Shown here: one piece after another, positions 36,120 to 46,335 of the stretch | Layout of the letters: every line of letters starts with the position of its first letter | How positions within the stretch are numbered: position 1 is the stretch's first letter | Source: Rhodocyclaceae bacterium | GTDB lineage: Bacteria > Pseudomonadota > Gammaproteobacteria > Burkholderiales > Rhodocyclaceae | Direction of reading: 5' to 3' | NCBI GenBank assembly: GCA_028713915.1 | Contig: JAQTNK010000015.1 | Span: 1-64,000, forward strand | DNA length: 64,000 nucleotides | Program-made: the position numbers and the translations under genes | Notes under the pieces: model-generated | Seen by the model: the letters and a program-made list of their open reading frames with translations, nothing else | What the model was told of the DNA's origin: nothing | The model's database searches: none

Positions 36120-37382
36120 TCAGGGCTCTTCGACGGCCTTGCCGGCGCGCAGGCCGAGGTCTTTCAGCTTGCGGTAAAGGTGGGTGCGCTCGAGCCCGGT
36201 CTTCTCGGCGAGCCGCGTCATGGCGCCGCCTTCGCGCGCCAGGTGGAACTGGAAATAGGTGCGCTCGAAATACTCGCGCGCCTCGCGCAGCGGCATTTCC
36301 ATGACTTCCGGCGGCAGTCCCGGCGGCAGGTTGGGGTCGAGCGCCGCGCCGGGGAACAAGTGGCGCGCCACGTCCTCGGCGGCGATTTCCTCGTCGAGCG
36401 CCGCCAGCGCCAGCGACTTCACGGCGCTCCTGAGCTCGGCGTAGCCGCCGGGCCAGGCGTGCTGGCGCAAGGCGTTCAAGGCCGAAGTGGACAGCCGGCG
36501 CAGCGGCACTTCGCCGGCTTCGGTCAGGTGCAGCAGCAGGTGCGCGGCGACGTCGGGGATTTCGTCCTTGAGCTGGGCCAGCGTCGGCAGGCCGAGCCAG
36601 ACGTCGAAGAGGCGCCGCAGCGCGGCGTCCTCCCAGCCGTGCGCGGCCAGGTCGGCCGGCTCGCCGGCGGTGGCGGCCACCAGGCGCAGGCCGAACTTTT
36701 CCAGGCGCTCGAAGGCGAAGACGAGATTCTTCTGCTGCAGGCGCGTCAGCCGCGCCAGTTCCTCGCAATAGAGCACGCCGCCGGATGCCGCCTGCAGGGC
36801 TTCGAGGGTCAGCGGCGTCGAATCGTGGGCGAGGTCGATCCAGGCCTTGCCGGGCACGTGCAGCGTGCGCGCGGCGAGTTCGACGATGCCGCCGGGCGCC
36901 GAGCGCAGCAGCACCGCCGGGTTCTTCGCGGCGACCTGTTCGAGCCGCTTCTTCAGGTCCTTGAGCGGCGCCGAGCGCGGAAAGGCCGCCAGCGAAAGGC
37001 CGCCGGCGCCGGGCTTGCGGCCGAGCTCGAGGCCGCGCTTGATCGCCGCCAGCAGCCGCTGCATGCCGATCGGCTTTTCGAGGAAATCGAGGGCGCCGAT
37101 CTTGGTCGCCTCGACCGCCGTGTCGATGGTGCCGTGGCCGGACATCATGATCACCGGCATGTTGAGCTGGCCGTTGGCGGCCCATTCCTTGAGCAGCGTG
37201 ATGCCGTCGGTATCGGGCATCCAGATGTCGAGCAGCACCAGGTCGGGCCGCGCCGCCTCGCGCGCGCTGCGCGCGCTGGCGGCGTTCTCGGCGAGCGTGA
37301 CGTCGTGGCCTTCGTCGCGCAGGATGTCCGAAAGCAGTTCGCGGATGCCGATTTCGTCGTCGACTACAAGTATCTGTGGCAT
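36120..37382 (-). CDS. ntrX: NtrX-like response regulator with degenerate AAA+ domain
   Basis: 420 residues. Receiver domain with D8/D9 acidic pair, phospho-acceptor D52 (LLDIWMPDTDG) and K103 (FLEKPI). A C-terminal Fis-type helix-turn-helix is present (GGAMTRLAEKTGLERTHLYRKLKDLGL). The middle is clearly a shrunken sigma-54 activator domain: no Walker A GxxGxGK, no GAFTGA loop, and Walker B reads GGVLYCEEL instead of GGTLFLDEI. It can therefore bind DNA and respond to NtrY, but should not hydrolyse ATP or remodel sigma-54 RNA polymerase. The ntrY gene precedes it by 9 bp. Confidence 0.85.
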   Translation of the reverse strand: MPQILVVDDEIGIRELLSDILRDEGHDVTLAENAASARSAREAARPDLVLLDIWMPDTDGITLLKEWAANGQLNMPVIMMSGHGTIDTAVEATKIGALDFLEKPIGMQRLLAAIKRGLELGRKPGAGGLSLAAFPRSAPLKDLKKRLEQVAAKNPAVLLRSAPGGIVELAARTLHVPGKAWIDLAHDSTPLTLEALQAASGGVLYCEELARLTRLQQKNLVFAFERLEKFGLRLVAATAGEPADLAAHGWEDAALRRLFDVWLGLPTLAQLKDEIPDVAAHLLLHLTEAGEVPLRRLSTSALNALRQHAWPGGYAELRSAVKSLALAALDEEIAAEDVARHLFPGAALDPNLPPGLPPEVMEMPLREAREYFERTYFQFHLAREGGAMTRLAEKTGLERTHLYRKLKDLGLRAGKAVEEP

Positions 37383-37391
37383 GTGTTCATC

Positions 37392-39500
37392 TTACCCTGA
37401 CGCTGCCAGCGGCAGCTTGATCGTGATCTCGGCGCCGCCGCCGGCGCGGTTGGCGAGCCGGATTTCGCCGTGGTGCTCGTCGACCACTTTCCTGACGATG
37501 GCGAGCCCGAGGCCGGTGCCCTTGGCCTTGGTGGTGACGTAGGGCTCGAAGGCGCGCGACAGGATTTGCCGCGGGAAGCCGGCGCCGTTGTCGCTCACCG
37601 CGAGCACGGCGCGCATGTCTTCGCGGCGCGTGGCGAGCGTGATGACGGGCGCCGCGACAGCCGCTTCCGCCAGGGCTTCGCGCGCGTTCTTGACGAGGTT
37701 GTGCAGCACCTGGCGCAGCTGGTTGGCGTCCGCCAGCACCGGCGGCAGGTCGGCCGCGAATTGCGTCGCGATGTGCACGTCCGCCGCGGCGTAGAGATCG
37801 AGCACTTCGTGCAGCAGGGCGTTGAGATCGAGCGCGGCGAGTTCCGGCGGCGGCGTCTTGGCGTAGTCGCGGAAATCGTTGACCATGTTCTTCATCGCCG
37901 CGACCTGGTTGACGATGGTCTGCGTCGAGCGCGTCAGCATTTCCTGCGACGCCGGGTCGAGCTTGGCGGCGAGCTTGAGCTGCAGGCGTTCGGCGGAAAG
38001 CTGGATCGGCGTCAGCGGATTCTTGATTTCGTGGGCCAGCCGCTGCGCCACTTCGCCCCAGGCGGCCGTGCGCTGCGCCGAAATCATGTGCGTGATGTCG
38101 TCGAAGACGACGACGTAGCCGCCGCCGCCGGCCACCGGCAAAGTCGATCCTCGCAGCAGCAGCGTCTGCAGGGCGCCCTTGTCGTTGGCCAGTTCGAGCT
38201 GCTGCTGCCACTCGGCGCCGCGCGCGCGGAAAGCGGCGACGATGGCCGCGGCGAAGGCGCCGTGGCGCGGCCAGTCGGCGAGCGGCATGTGCTCGGCGCC
38301 GGCGAGATCGTCGCCGAGGATGGCGGTGGCGCCGCGGTTGGCCGCGCGCAGGCGGAAATCGGCGTCGAAGGCGAGGACGCCGGCCGACAGGTTGGCCAGC
38401 ACGCTTTCGAGATAGGCGCTGGTGGCTTCGAGTTGATTGCGATGGCGTTCGGTTTCGCGCCGCGCGTCGTCGAGCTGGCGCGTCATCTTGCTGAAGGATT
38501 GCGTCAGCACGCCCAGTTCGTCGTGGGTGGCGACGATGGCGCGCGGCGTGAAGTCGCCCGCCGCCACGGCCTGCGTGCCTTCGGCGAGAATCAGCAGCGG
38601 CCGCGCCAGGCGCTCGGCGAGGAAGAAGGCCAGCGCCACGGCGGCGAACAGCGCCAGCAGCAGCGTGAAGGTCAACGTCAGCGTGTAGATGCGCTTCAAG
38701 CCGTCCTTGCCGAGCTGGAGTTCCTGGTAGTCGCGGTAGGTGGCGGCCACCGAGTCGGCGCTGCGGGCGATGGCGTCGGGCACCGTCTGGGTCACTTGCA
38801 AGATGCGCGGTTCCTCGCCGAGTTCCAGGCCGCGCACGGGCACCAGCGCGCGCAGCACCAGGCCGGTGGCGGCGTCGCCTTCGACCAGCGCCAGGCCGCG
38901 GCCGGAGCGCGCCTGGCGCAGTTGCGCCAGCGCCGGCACGGAAGGCATCAGGCTATCGACGTCGCTGGAGCTGCTCGACAGCACGTTGCCGGACATCGCG
39001 ATCAGCGTCGCCGTCTGCACGCCGGCCTGCTCGCGCAGGCGGTTGAGCAGCGTCGGCCCGGGCGCGGCGCCGAGATCGAGCGCCATGTTGCGCCCCTTTT
39101 CGAGCAGTTCGCCCTGCAGCGTGTCGAGCACCGTGCGGCCGAGGTCGAGGCCGCCTTCGAGCGCGCTGTCGACGCGCACGTCGAACCAGGAATCGATGCT
39201 CTTGACCGCGAACTGCATCGACACGGCATAGACCAGGGCGCCCGGCAGCACCGCCATCAGCGCCAGCATGACGAGCAGCCGCCATTTGAGCCGCGAGCCG
39301 AAGACGCCGCCGCGATAGTCGCGCCACAGCGAGCGCAGCTGCAGGGCAACCAGCCCGAGCAGGGCGATGCCGGCGATGGCATTGACGCCGATCAGCAGCG
39401 GATAGTTGCGCGCGAACAGCGCCGTGTTGGCGCTCGCCGTCGCCAGCAGGAACAGCAGCACCGCCGACAGCGCGGCGATGACGGCCAGGGCGATTTTCAT
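37392..39500 (-). CDS. ntrY: NtrY-like sensor histidine kinase
   Basis: 702 residues from the ATG at 39500. Three N-terminal membrane helices with a large periplasmic loop before a fourth helix ([24 protein letters not shown]), then HAMP (residues ~310-360), PAS (~375-470), and HisKA with [20 protein letters not shown]. HATPase motifs: N box [15 protein letters not shown] and GLGLAIV. It phosphorylates the downstream regulator. NtrY/NtrX systems control nitrogen, redox or envelope functions. Confidence 0.92.
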   Translation of the reverse strand: MKIALAVIAALSAVLLFLLATASANTALFARNYPLLIGVNAIAGIALLGLVALQLRSLWRDYRGGVFGSRLKWRLLVMLALMAVLPGALVYAVSMQFAVKSIDSWFDVRVDSALEGGLDLGRTVLDTLQGELLEKGRNMALDLGAAPGPTLLNRLREQAGVQTATLIAMSGNVLSSSSSDVDSLMPSVPALAQLRQARSGRGLALVEGDAATGLVLRALVPVRGLELGEEPRILQVTQTVPDAIARSADSVAATYRDYQELQLGKDGLKRIYTLTLTFTLLLALFAAVALAFFLAERLARPLLILAEGTQAVAAGDFTPRAIVATHDELGVLTQSFSKMTRQLDDARRETERHRNQLEATSAYLESVLANLSAGVLAFDADFRLRAANRGATAILGDDLAGAEHMPLADWPRHGAFAAAIVAAFRARGAEWQQQLELANDKGALQTLLLRGSTLPVAGGGGYVVVFDDITHMISAQRTAAWGEVAQRLAHEIKNPLTPIQLSAERLQLKLAAKLDPASQEMLTRSTQTIVNQVAAMKNMVNDFRDYAKTPPPELAALDLNALLHEVLDLYAAADVHIATQFAADLPPVLADANQLRQVLHNLVKNAREALAEAAVAAPVITLATRREDMRAVLAVSDNGAGFPRQILSRAFEPYVTTKAKGTGLGLAIVRKVVDEHHGEIRLANRAGGGAEITIKLPLAASG

Positions 39501-39603
39501 GGTCCCTCCGCCGGGCCGCCCCCAGGCGAGGCCGCCACGAATCGGCGCGCCCCGCGAGCCATGGTCGCCCGCTTCCGCGGGAAGGGCGCCGGGAGGCAGG
39601 GCC

Positions 39604-40188
39604 TCATTTGGTCTCCGCCGGCACGAACTGCCAGCGCAGCACCTTGGCGTCGACCTGCCAGTCGCGATCGGCGATGGCGTCGATCTGCAGCGGCTTGGGC
39701 AGCTGGCTGCGGTCGAGCGACAGGCGCACGGCCGCATTGTAGGTTTCGCCCGGCTTGATGGCCGCCTTGTCGACAACCGGCAGGTCCACGACGCGCGAGA
39801 TCACGCGCAAGGCTTCGGTCAGCGTGGCGAAGCTTTCGTGCAGGCTGCCGACGGACAGCCGGTATTGGCGCGTCAGCGCATTGTAGGCGAGCCGGTATTC
39901 GAGGCGGCGGTCGGCGATGTGTTCGTTCGACCAGTACCAGCGCGCCCGCGTCAGGTCGAACTCGACGTTGAAGTAGAGCGGCAGGCCGCGCGCCACGGCT
40001 TCTTCGAGCCGGCTGCCGAGATCGACGGTGAACTTGGCCGACAGCGCATAGCCGTCATCCGTCGGCGCCAGCGTCGCCTGCTGCGGCTCTATGCTGCCGG
40101 CATGAACGGCGGCGGCAGCCAGCAGCAGCATGGCCGCGAGCCACGCGCTAAGCGGATTTCTCCAAGCGGGCGTAGAAAAAACCGTCAT
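39604..40188 (-). CDS. DUF4390 domain protein, secreted
   Basis: 194 residues from the ATG at 40188. A signal peptide follows a short arm ([15 protein letters not shown]). The DUF4390 core has [40 protein letters not shown] and [10 protein letters not shown]. This is a periplasmic protein of unknown role that sits between rsmB and ntrY in many betaproteobacteria, consistent with function together with NtrYX. Its start overlaps rsmB by 41 bp. Confidence 0.9.
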   Translation of the reverse strand: MTVFSTPAWRNPLSAWLAAMLLLAAAAVHAGSIEPQQATLAPTDDGYALSAKFTVDLGSRLEEAVARGLPLYFNVEFDLTRARWYWSNEHIADRRLEYRLAYNALTRQYRLSVGSLHESFATLTEALRVISRVVDLPVVDKAAIKPGETYNAAVRLSLDRSQLPKPLQIDAIADRDWQVDAKVLRWQFVPAETK

Positions 40189-41431
40189 GTTCGGCGCTGG
40201 GCAGCAACTGCCATTCGTTGTTGTCGTCGCCCGTCGTCTTCGCCGGCAGGCGGATCGCATCGGCGTGGCGGGCCGCGAAGTCCGCCACCTGCAGCGCGTT
40301 TTCCTGCGGAAATACCGAGCACGTGCAGTAGAGCATTCTGCCACCAGGGGCGAGCACCTGCCACAGGGCATCGAGAATTTCGGCCTGGCTGCGTGCGAAA
40401 TTGGCCACATCGCGAGCGCGCCGCAGCCACTTGATGTCCGGGTGGCGGCGCACCACGCCGCTGGCGGAGCAGGGCACGTCGGCGAGGATGCGGTCGAAGG
40501 GACGGCCGTCCCACCAGTCGGCGACGCGGCGGCAATCGGCCACCTGCACGGCGGCGGCGAGTCCCAGGCGGGCGAGGTTGTCGCCGATGCGCGCGGCGCG
40601 CGCGGCGTCGGCTTCGAGGGCGACGAGATCGAGATCGGCGCCTTCCAGCAGGTGACAGGTCTTGCCGCCCGGCGCGGCGCAGGCGTCGAGCACGCGCATG
40701 CCGGGGCGGGCGTCGAGCAGGCGCGCGGCCTGTTGCGCGCCGTGGTCCTGCACCGAGACGCGGCCGGCGGCGAAGCCGGGCAGGCGTTCCACGGCGACGG
40801 GCTTGTCGAGCAGGATGGCGCTGTCGTCGAGCGCGCGCCCGGCAATGCCTTCGGTATGGAGAACGGCGAGATAGGCGGCGGCATCGGTCTGGCGCCGATT
40901 GACGCGCAGGCACATCGGCGGATGGCCGTTGCCGGCGGCGGCGATCGCCTGCCAGTCCTGCGGGTAGGCGGTGATCAGGCGGTCGAGCCACCAGCGCGGA
41001 TGCTGCCAGCGCGCGACTTCGTCGCCGTCGGCCGCGGCTTCGAGTTCGTCGCGGCGGCGCAGGAAGTTGCGCAGCACGCCATTGACGAGGCCCTTGAAGT
41101 TGCCGCCGGCGAGGCCGGCCGCGGCCCGCACCGCCTGGTCGACGGTGGTATGGACGTCGTCGGGCCGCTCGGCGATGCGGTGCAGCGCCGCCAGCAGCAG
41201 GCCGCGCACCGCGGCGTCGGCGAGCGGCCGGGCGATCAGGCGGGCGAGGCAGAAATCGCCGCGGCCGTAGCGGCGCAGCGCGCCGTAGGCGAGATTCTGC
41301 GCCGCCGCGCGGGTGGGGCCGGCGAGACCCTGCGCGGCGAGCGCCTCGTCGAGGTTCTTGCCGTCGATGACGGCGGCGACGACCTGCGCGGCAGCGAGCA
41401 GGGCGGAAGCGAGCGGGGCGGCGGTATTCAT
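40148..41431 (-). CDS. rsmB: 16S rRNA (cytosine(967)-C5)-methyltransferase
   Basis: 427 residues. N-terminal NusB-like domain (QNLAYGALRRYGRGDFCLARL), then an RNA m5C methyltransferase with SAM motif LDACAAPGGKTCHLLEG, catalytic DVPCSASGVVRRHPD (C in the SAM-domain motif IV) and second Cys in LYCTCSVFPQEN. It methylates C967 of 16S rRNA. Member of the rsmB-DUF4390-ntrY-ntrX gene order conserved in betaproteobacteria. Confidence 0.95.
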   Translation of the reverse strand: MNTAAPLASALLAAAQVVAAVIDGKNLDEALAAQGLAGPTRAAAQNLAYGALRRYGRGDFCLARLIARPLADAAVRGLLLAALHRIAERPDDVHTTVDQAVRAAAGLAGGNFKGLVNGVLRNFLRRRDELEAAADGDEVARWQHPRWWLDRLITAYPQDWQAIAAAGNGHPPMCLRVNRRQTDAAAYLAVLHTEGIAGRALDDSAILLDKPVAVERLPGFAAGRVSVQDHGAQQAARLLDARPGMRVLDACAAPGGKTCHLLEGADLDLVALEADAARAARIGDNLARLGLAAAVQVADCRRVADWWDGRPFDRILADVPCSASGVVRRHPDIKWLRRARDVANFARSQAEILDALWQVLAPGGRMLYCTCSVFPQENALQVADFAARHADAIRLPAKTTGDDNNEWQLLPSAEHDGFFYARLEKSA

Positions 41432-41474
41432 CGGCGCAGCATACCAGCCGCCGGGGTCAGGTTCCGTCTCATGC

Positions 41475-42635
41475 CTAGGGCATGATCTCGACGTATTCGT
41501 AAACCTCGGCGTCGACGAGCTGGCGGCGCAGCGGCAAGGGCAGGCGGGCGAACCAGGCGTGCGGGTCGTGGCGGTCGATCTCGCGGCCGAGGAACTTCAC
41601 GAGTTCGCAGATCGGCTCGACGACGTTGTGCCGGTAGCGTTCGTCGCGCTTGACGTAGCCGAGGTAGAGATTCTTCATGCAATTGCGCCGGCACCAGGAA
41701 AAAGCTTCGCAGGATTCGCACGGCATCGCGGGCGTCGGCTGCAGCGGGCTTTTCTTCAGCCAGTTGCCCTGGATCTCGCCCATCTGCATCTGCGGCGCGT
41801 ACATCATGTCGGGACAGGGGAAGATCTGGCCGTTGGGCATGACGTTGAGCAGATGAGTGGACACGCGGCACTGCGTCTGGCCGGCATACAGCTCGCGCGC
41901 CCGCGTCGGCAGCAGCTTGTTGCGCACGATGCCCATCAGCGGCACCAGCGGATAGAGCGTGTCGCCGGCGGCGAAGAAGCGGTCGACCAGCTTGACCAGC
42001 ACGGCCTTGCGCTTCTCTATCGAGTCGCCGCCATACATTTCGTCGGCGACGAACTGCCAGTAGAGATAGTCGATCGCCGCGACGGCGGTGGCCAGTTCGT
42101 CGAGCTCTTCAAAGCAGGTGTCGGGATTGCCCCAGGTGACGCGGGCGGTGATGGTGCCGCCGACGCGCTCGTGGACGTGGTTGAGGTTCTTGATGACCTG
42201 GCGCCAGATGCCGCGGCCGCGGTAGCCGTCGGTGGTCTGCTCGCCGCCGTCGATGGAGACGAGGATGTTGGACAGCTTCGCCAGCATCCAGTCCGGCAGG
42301 TTGTCGAGCAGGGTGCCGTTGGTCTGCAGCTGATAGCGGAACTCGGGGAAGCGCTGCATCACCGCCTGCATCATCGCCAGGTTCAGCGTCGGTTCGCCGC
42401 CGTAGAAGGTGACGTAGATTTCCTTGCCGGCGAGATGGCGGTCGACGAAGGCGGCGAGCTGGTCGATGTCGTAGGCGAGTTCGGTCTGCGAGCCGAGCAC
42501 CTCGCCGACGCCGAGCGAGCAGTAGGTGCACTTGAGGTTGCACTTGAGCGTGGTCAGCAGCTGCAGTTCGACGCGGCCGCCGACGATGGCATCCGGGTCG
42601 GAAACGGCGCCGGCAAAATGGGGTTCGATTAGCAT
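41475..42635 (-). CDS. Radical SAM protein with SPASM-like C-terminal cysteines
   Basis: 386 residues from the ATG at 42635; an earlier start at 42671 is less likely. The Fe-S site is LKCNLKCTYCS (CxxxCxxC), followed by FYGGEPTLN and LQTNGTLLDN. The C-terminal region has a SPASM-like cysteine set (CRVSTHLLNVMPNGQIFPCPD, then CESCEAFSWCRRNC), typical of enzymes that modify peptides with an auxiliary cluster. No precursor-peptide gene is visible nearby. It is downstream of nothing else in the same direction except the intergenic region, so it is a single-gene unit. Confidence 0.85.
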   Translation of the reverse strand: MLIEPHFAGAVSDPDAIVGGRVELQLLTTLKCNLKCTYCSLGVGEVLGSQTELAYDIDQLAAFVDRHLAGKEIYVTFYGGEPTLNLAMMQAVMQRFPEFRYQLQTNGTLLDNLPDWMLAKLSNILVSIDGGEQTTDGYRGRGIWRQVIKNLNHVHERVGGTITARVTWGNPDTCFEELDELATAVAAIDYLYWQFVADEMYGGDSIEKRKAVLVKLVDRFFAAGDTLYPLVPLMGIVRNKLLPTRARELYAGQTQCRVSTHLLNVMPNGQIFPCPDMMYAPQMQMGEIQGNWLKKSPLQPTPAMPCESCEAFSWCRRNCMKNLYLGYVKRDERYRHNVVEPICELVKFLGREIDRHDPHAWFARLPLPLRRQLVDAEVYEYVEIMP

Positions 42636-42846
42636 GGGCGCGGACTCTACTACGGCGCCGCGCGCTGTCAAGCGCCCAGGTCAATTCGTCATATGTCGCC
42701 GGCGCGGCACAAGCCGTGTGCTGCCAGGAGCCGATCATGGTGACAGGCGCAGGCCGCTTGTGCTATACGATAGTTATATGTTGCGAGCGCCGCCGCAAGC
42801 GGCGCCGCCGGCAATGCCGGATCCAACGCAGAGTAGGGAGGCTGAC

Positions 42847-42903
42847 TTGAAAAATACAAAGCCCCTGATGAGCGCCATTGCCGCCGGCGGCGGCCGCGCA
42901 TGA
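42847..42903 (+). CDS. Possible leader ORF coupled to the GGDEF-EAL gene
   Basis: A TTG at 42847 has a strong ribosome binding site (AGGGAGG, 42834-42840) and opens an 18-codon frame ending [14 protein letters not shown] whose TGA overlaps the ATG of the GGDEF-EAL gene (ATGA). The latter's ATG has no ribosome binding site of its own. Translational coupling is likely; whether the peptide matters is unknown. Confidence 0.35.
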   Translation: MKNTKPLMSAIAAGGGRA

Positions 42904-45422
42904 CATCCGCATCGACCCGCGGCGGCGAGGCCACGGCGGAAGAGACGCTGACGCAATTGCTGGAGTGGCAGCGCGCCATCCTCGAAGGCACCAATCACTC
43001 GATCATCGCCACCGACCCCGACGGCCTCATCGTCAGTTTCAACAAGGGCGCCGAGCAGATGCTCGGCTATCGGGCCGACGAAGTGGTCGGACGTTCGACG
43101 CCGGCCATCATCCACGACGCCGGCGAAGTCGCCGCCCGCGCCGCCGCGCTGAGCGCCGAACTCGGCGAGCCCGTCGCGCCGGGCTTTGCGGCCTTCGTCG
43201 CCAAGGCGCGGCGCGGCACGGTCGATGAGCGCGAATGGACCTATTTGCGCAAGGACGGCGCCCGCGTGCCGGTGCTGCTGTCGGTGACCGCCCTGCGCGA
43301 CGGCGACGGCGGCATCCGCGGCTACCTCGGCATCGCCATCGACATCGGCGCGCGCAAGCGGCTCGAAGAGGCGACCGCGCAGGCCAAGGCCAACGAGCTC
43401 GCACGCGCCCTGATCCGGGCCATCGCCGAGGGCGTCATCGGCTTCGAGGAGCGGGCGCCCTACCGCGTGCGCTTCCTCAATCCCCATGCCGAGCGGCTCC
43501 TCGGCCTCAGCGAAGCCGCGGCGAGCGGCCGCCTGCTGGCCGACCTGGTCGAACTGCTGCCCGAAGCGGGCGCCTGCTGCTGCAGCGTCGCCGACTGGCC
43601 CGCCTGCCCGCACGGCGGCGTCTTCGAGGCGAACGTGCGCACCCGCGCCCGGCCCGAGGGCTTTCCCGCCGCCCTGGCCTTCGCCCCCATCGTCGACGGC
43701 GGCGACGGTCTCGCCGTGCTCACGCTCCAGGACATCGGCGCCCGCCGTCAGGCCGAGGAGAAGCTGCGGCTGTCCGACAAGGTCTTCGAGTTCAGCGCCG
43801 AGGCCATCATCATCACCGATGCCGAGGCGCGCATCCTCGCCGTCAATCCGGCCTTCACCTTCCTCACCGGCTATCGCCCGGACGAGGTCCTCGGCCAGAA
43901 TCCGCGCGTCCTCCAGTCCGGCCGCCACGACGCCGCCTTCTATGCCGGCATGTGGCGCGCCCTGATCGACGACGGCCATTGGGAAGGCGAACTCTGGGAC
44001 CGCCGCAAGGACGGCAGCCAGTACCCGAAGTGGCTCAGCATCAACGCCGTGCGCGCCGACGGCCGCACCACCCACTACGTCGCGCTGTTTGCCGACATCT
44101 CGGAGCGCAAGGAAAACGAGAACCGCATTCGCTTCCTCGCCGAGCACGACCACCTGACCGGCCTGCCCAACCGGCGCCTGCTCGAAGCGCGCGCGCGCCA
44201 GATGATCGCCTCGAACCGCCGCCGCGACGCCGGGCTCGCCCTCATGGTCATCGATCTCGACCGCTTCAAGAATGTAAACGACACGCTCGGCCATCTGGCC
44301 GGCGACGAGCTGCTGATCGAAGTGGCGAAGCGCCTGGTCGCCAGCGTGCGGGGCTCCGACACCGTGGTGCGCCTGGGCGGCGACGAGTTCGTCGTGCTGC
44401 TCGAGGACATGCATGTCGCCGCCGACGTCGCCGCGGTGGCGGCGAAGATCCGCGCCGCGCTCAACCAGCCGATCATGATCGCCGACAAGGCCGTGCACGC
44501 GCCGCCCAGCATCGGCATCGCTCTGTATCCCGAGGACGGCGAGGACATCGAGACTCTGCTGCGCAATGCCGATACGGCCTTGTATCGCGTCAAGGCGACC
44601 GGCCGCAATGCCTGGCTGTTCTATACCGGCGCCATGAACAAGGCCGTGCGCGAACGCCTGCAGCTGGAAGATGATATTCGCCACAGCCTCGCCGCCGCCG
44701 GCTTTCGCCTGCATTTCCAGCCGCAGTTCGAAGTCGGCAGCGAACGCATCGTCGCCTGGGAAGCGTTGTTGCGCTGGCCGCATCCCGAACGCGGCTGGGT
44801 CGCGCCGGAAGAGTTCATCCCGCTGGCCGAGGAGACCGGACTCATGCTGCCGCTCGGCGAATGGGTGCTGCGCACCGCCTGCCGCGAAGTGCGCCGCTGG
44901 GAAGACCAGGGCCTGGGCCGCTTTCGCGTCGGCGTCAATCTGTCGGCGTGCCAGTTCGCCGCGCCCGACCTCGCCGACAAAGTCGCCGCCGCCCTCGCCG
45001 AGGCCGGCCTCGACGCCGCGCGGCTCGAACTGGAAATCACCGAACGCATGCTCATGGGCCCCGGTTCGGCGGCGACGCTGCAGCGGCTCAAGGCCCTCGG
45101 CGTCATGCTGACGCTGGACGATTTCGGCTCCGGCTATTCGTCGCTCGCCTACCTCAAGTCGTTCGCCGTGGATCGGCTCAAGATCGACCGCGCCTTTGTC
45201 GGCGACGTCACCCACGACGCCAACGACGCCGCCATCGTCCGCGCCGTGATTTCGCTGGCGCAGGCGCTCGACATGAAAGTGGTCGCCGAAGGCGTGGAAA
45301 CCGCCGCGCAGACGGACTTCCTCGTCGCCCATGGCTGCGGCGAAACCCAAGGCTTCCTGCGCGGCGGCCCGATGCCAGCCGAGGCGGTGGCCGCCTTCCT
45401 CGCCGCCCGCGCCGCTCAGTAG
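42900..45422 (+). CDS. PAS-PAS-GGDEF-EAL cyclic-di-GMP protein
   Basis: 840 residues, no membrane segment. PAS domain ~25-145 ([20 protein letters not shown]), a PAS-like segment ~165-280, another PAS ~285-405 ([20 protein letters not shown]), GGDEF ~410-575 with intact GGDEF (493-497) and an RxxD inhibitory site (RGSD) five residues before it, and EAL ~590-830 with EALLRW (from 621), [13 protein letters not shown] and EGVET. Both synthase and phosphodiesterase motifs are present, so it may be bifunctional, controlled by PAS input. Its stop overlaps htpX, which is convergent. Confidence 0.93.
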   Translation: MTSASTRGGEATAEETLTQLLEWQRAILEGTNHSIIATDPDGLIVSFNKGAEQMLGYRADEVVGRSTPAIIHDAGEVAARAAALSAELGEPVAPGFAAFVAKARRGTVDEREWTYLRKDGARVPVLLSVTALRDGDGGIRGYLGIAIDIGARKRLEEATAQAKANELARALIRAIAEGVIGFEERAPYRVRFLNPHAERLLGLSEAAASGRLLADLVELLPEAGACCCSVADWPACPHGGVFEANVRTRARPEGFPAALAFAPIVDGGDGLAVLTLQDIGARRQAEEKLRLSDKVFEFSAEAIIITDAEARILAVNPAFTFLTGYRPDEVLGQNPRVLQSGRHDAAFYAGMWRALIDDGHWEGELWDRRKDGSQYPKWLSINAVRADGRTTHYVALFADISERKENENRIRFLAEHDHLTGLPNRRLLEARARQMIASNRRRDAGLALMVIDLDRFKNVNDTLGHLAGDELLIEVAKRLVASVRGSDTVVRLGGDEFVVLLEDMHVAADVAAVAAKIRAALNQPIMIADKAVHAPPSIGIALYPEDGEDIETLLRNADTALYRVKATGRNAWLFYTGAMNKAVRERLQLEDDIRHSLAAAGFRLHFQPQFEVGSERIVAWEALLRWPHPERGWVAPEEFIPLAEETGLMLPLGEWVLRTACREVRRWEDQGLGRFRVGVNLSACQFAAPDLADKVAAALAEAGLDAARLELEITERMLMGPGSAATLQRLKALGVMLTLDDFGSGYSSLAYLKSFAVDRLKIDRAFVGDVTHDANDAAIVRAVISLAQALDMKVVAEGVETAAQTDFLVAHGCGETQGFLRGGPMPAEAVAAFLAARAAQ

Positions 45423-46270
45423 CCGCCGCGGCGCATCGCCCGCAGCCGCGCGATGCGTTCCGCGGTCGGCGGGTGCGTGGCGAAAAGGCCGGCGAGGCCG
45501 CCGCCGGAGAGCGGATTCATGATCATCATCTGCGCCGTCTCGGGATGCGCTTCGGCGCTCGCCATCGGAATGCCGCGCGCATAGGCTTCGATTTTCGCCA
45601 GGGCGTCGGCCAGCGCTTCGGGATCGCCCGACACTTCGCCGCCGCGGCGGTCGGCCTCGAACTCGCGGGCGCGCGAAATCGCCATCTGGATCAGCGCCGC
45701 CGCCAGCGGCGCCAGCAGCGCGACGAGGATGCCGGCGAGCGGATTCACCGGCCGCCCTTCGTCGTCGCGGCCGCCGAAGAACATGGCGAAGTTGGCGAGC
45801 GCCGATATGGCGCCGGCCATGGTCGCGGCGATGGTGGACGTCAGGATGTCGCGGTGCTTGACGTGGGAGAGCTCGTGCGCCATGACGCCGCGCAGCTCGC
45901 GCGCCGACAGCAATTGCAGGATGCCGCTGGTCGCCGCCACCGCCGCGTGCTCGGGATTGCGGCCGGTGGCGAAGGCGTTGGGCTGGGCTTCGTCGATGAT
46001 ATAGACGCGCGGCATCGGCAGCGCGGCGGCCGCAGCCAGCTCGCGCACGATGCCGTAGAGGTAGGGGCTGGAGGTGGCGTCGACTTCCTGCGCGCGGTAC
46101 ATCGACAGCACCATCTTGTCCGAGAACCAGTAGGAAATGAGGTTCATGCCGCCGCCCAGCAGCAGGGCCAGGATCATGCCGCCCTTGCCGCCGATCATCG
46201 CGCCGATGACGCCGAAAAGGGCGACGATGGCCGCCATGAGAACCGTGGTTTTCAGCCAGTTGCCGACCAT
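45416..46270 (-). CDS. htpX: Heat shock membrane protease HtpX
   Basis: 284 residues from the ATG at 46270. Two N-terminal membrane helices, the zinc motif HELSHVKH (H-E-x-x-H) with FEADRRGGE supplying the third ligand, and two more helices. HtpX degrades misfolded inner membrane proteins with FtsH. It overlaps the GGDEF-EAL stop by 7 bp. fmt lies 65 bp upstream in the same direction, so they may share a promoter. Confidence 0.94.
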   Translation of the reverse strand: MVGNWLKTTVLMAAIVALFGVIGAMIGGKGGMILALLLGGGMNLISYWFSDKMVLSMYRAQEVDATSSPYLYGIVRELAAAAALPMPRVYIIDEAQPNAFATGRNPEHAAVAATSGILQLLSARELRGVMAHELSHVKHRDILTSTIAATMAGAISALANFAMFFGGRDDEGRPVNPLAGILVALLAPLAAALIQMAISRAREFEADRRGGEVSGDPEALADALAKIEAYARGIPMASAEAHPETAQMMIMNPLSGGGLAGLFATHPPTAERIARLRAMRRGGY

Positions 46271-46335
46271 GGATGCGCTCCGCCGACGACGCCCGCGATT
46301 GGGCAACGCTTAGATGCGGGACGGGCGCCGAAAAT

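Noticed and set aside
36120-37382. Frameshift explaining the missing AAA+ motifs of NtrX
   Set aside because: The frame is continuous through receiver, middle and DNA-binding domains, and none of the overlapping frames contains GAFTGA or a Walker A motif.
42774-45350. 858-codon minus-strand frame opposite the GGDEF-EAL gene
   Set aside because: Antisense shadow; the plus strand holds intact PAS, GGDEF and EAL motifs.
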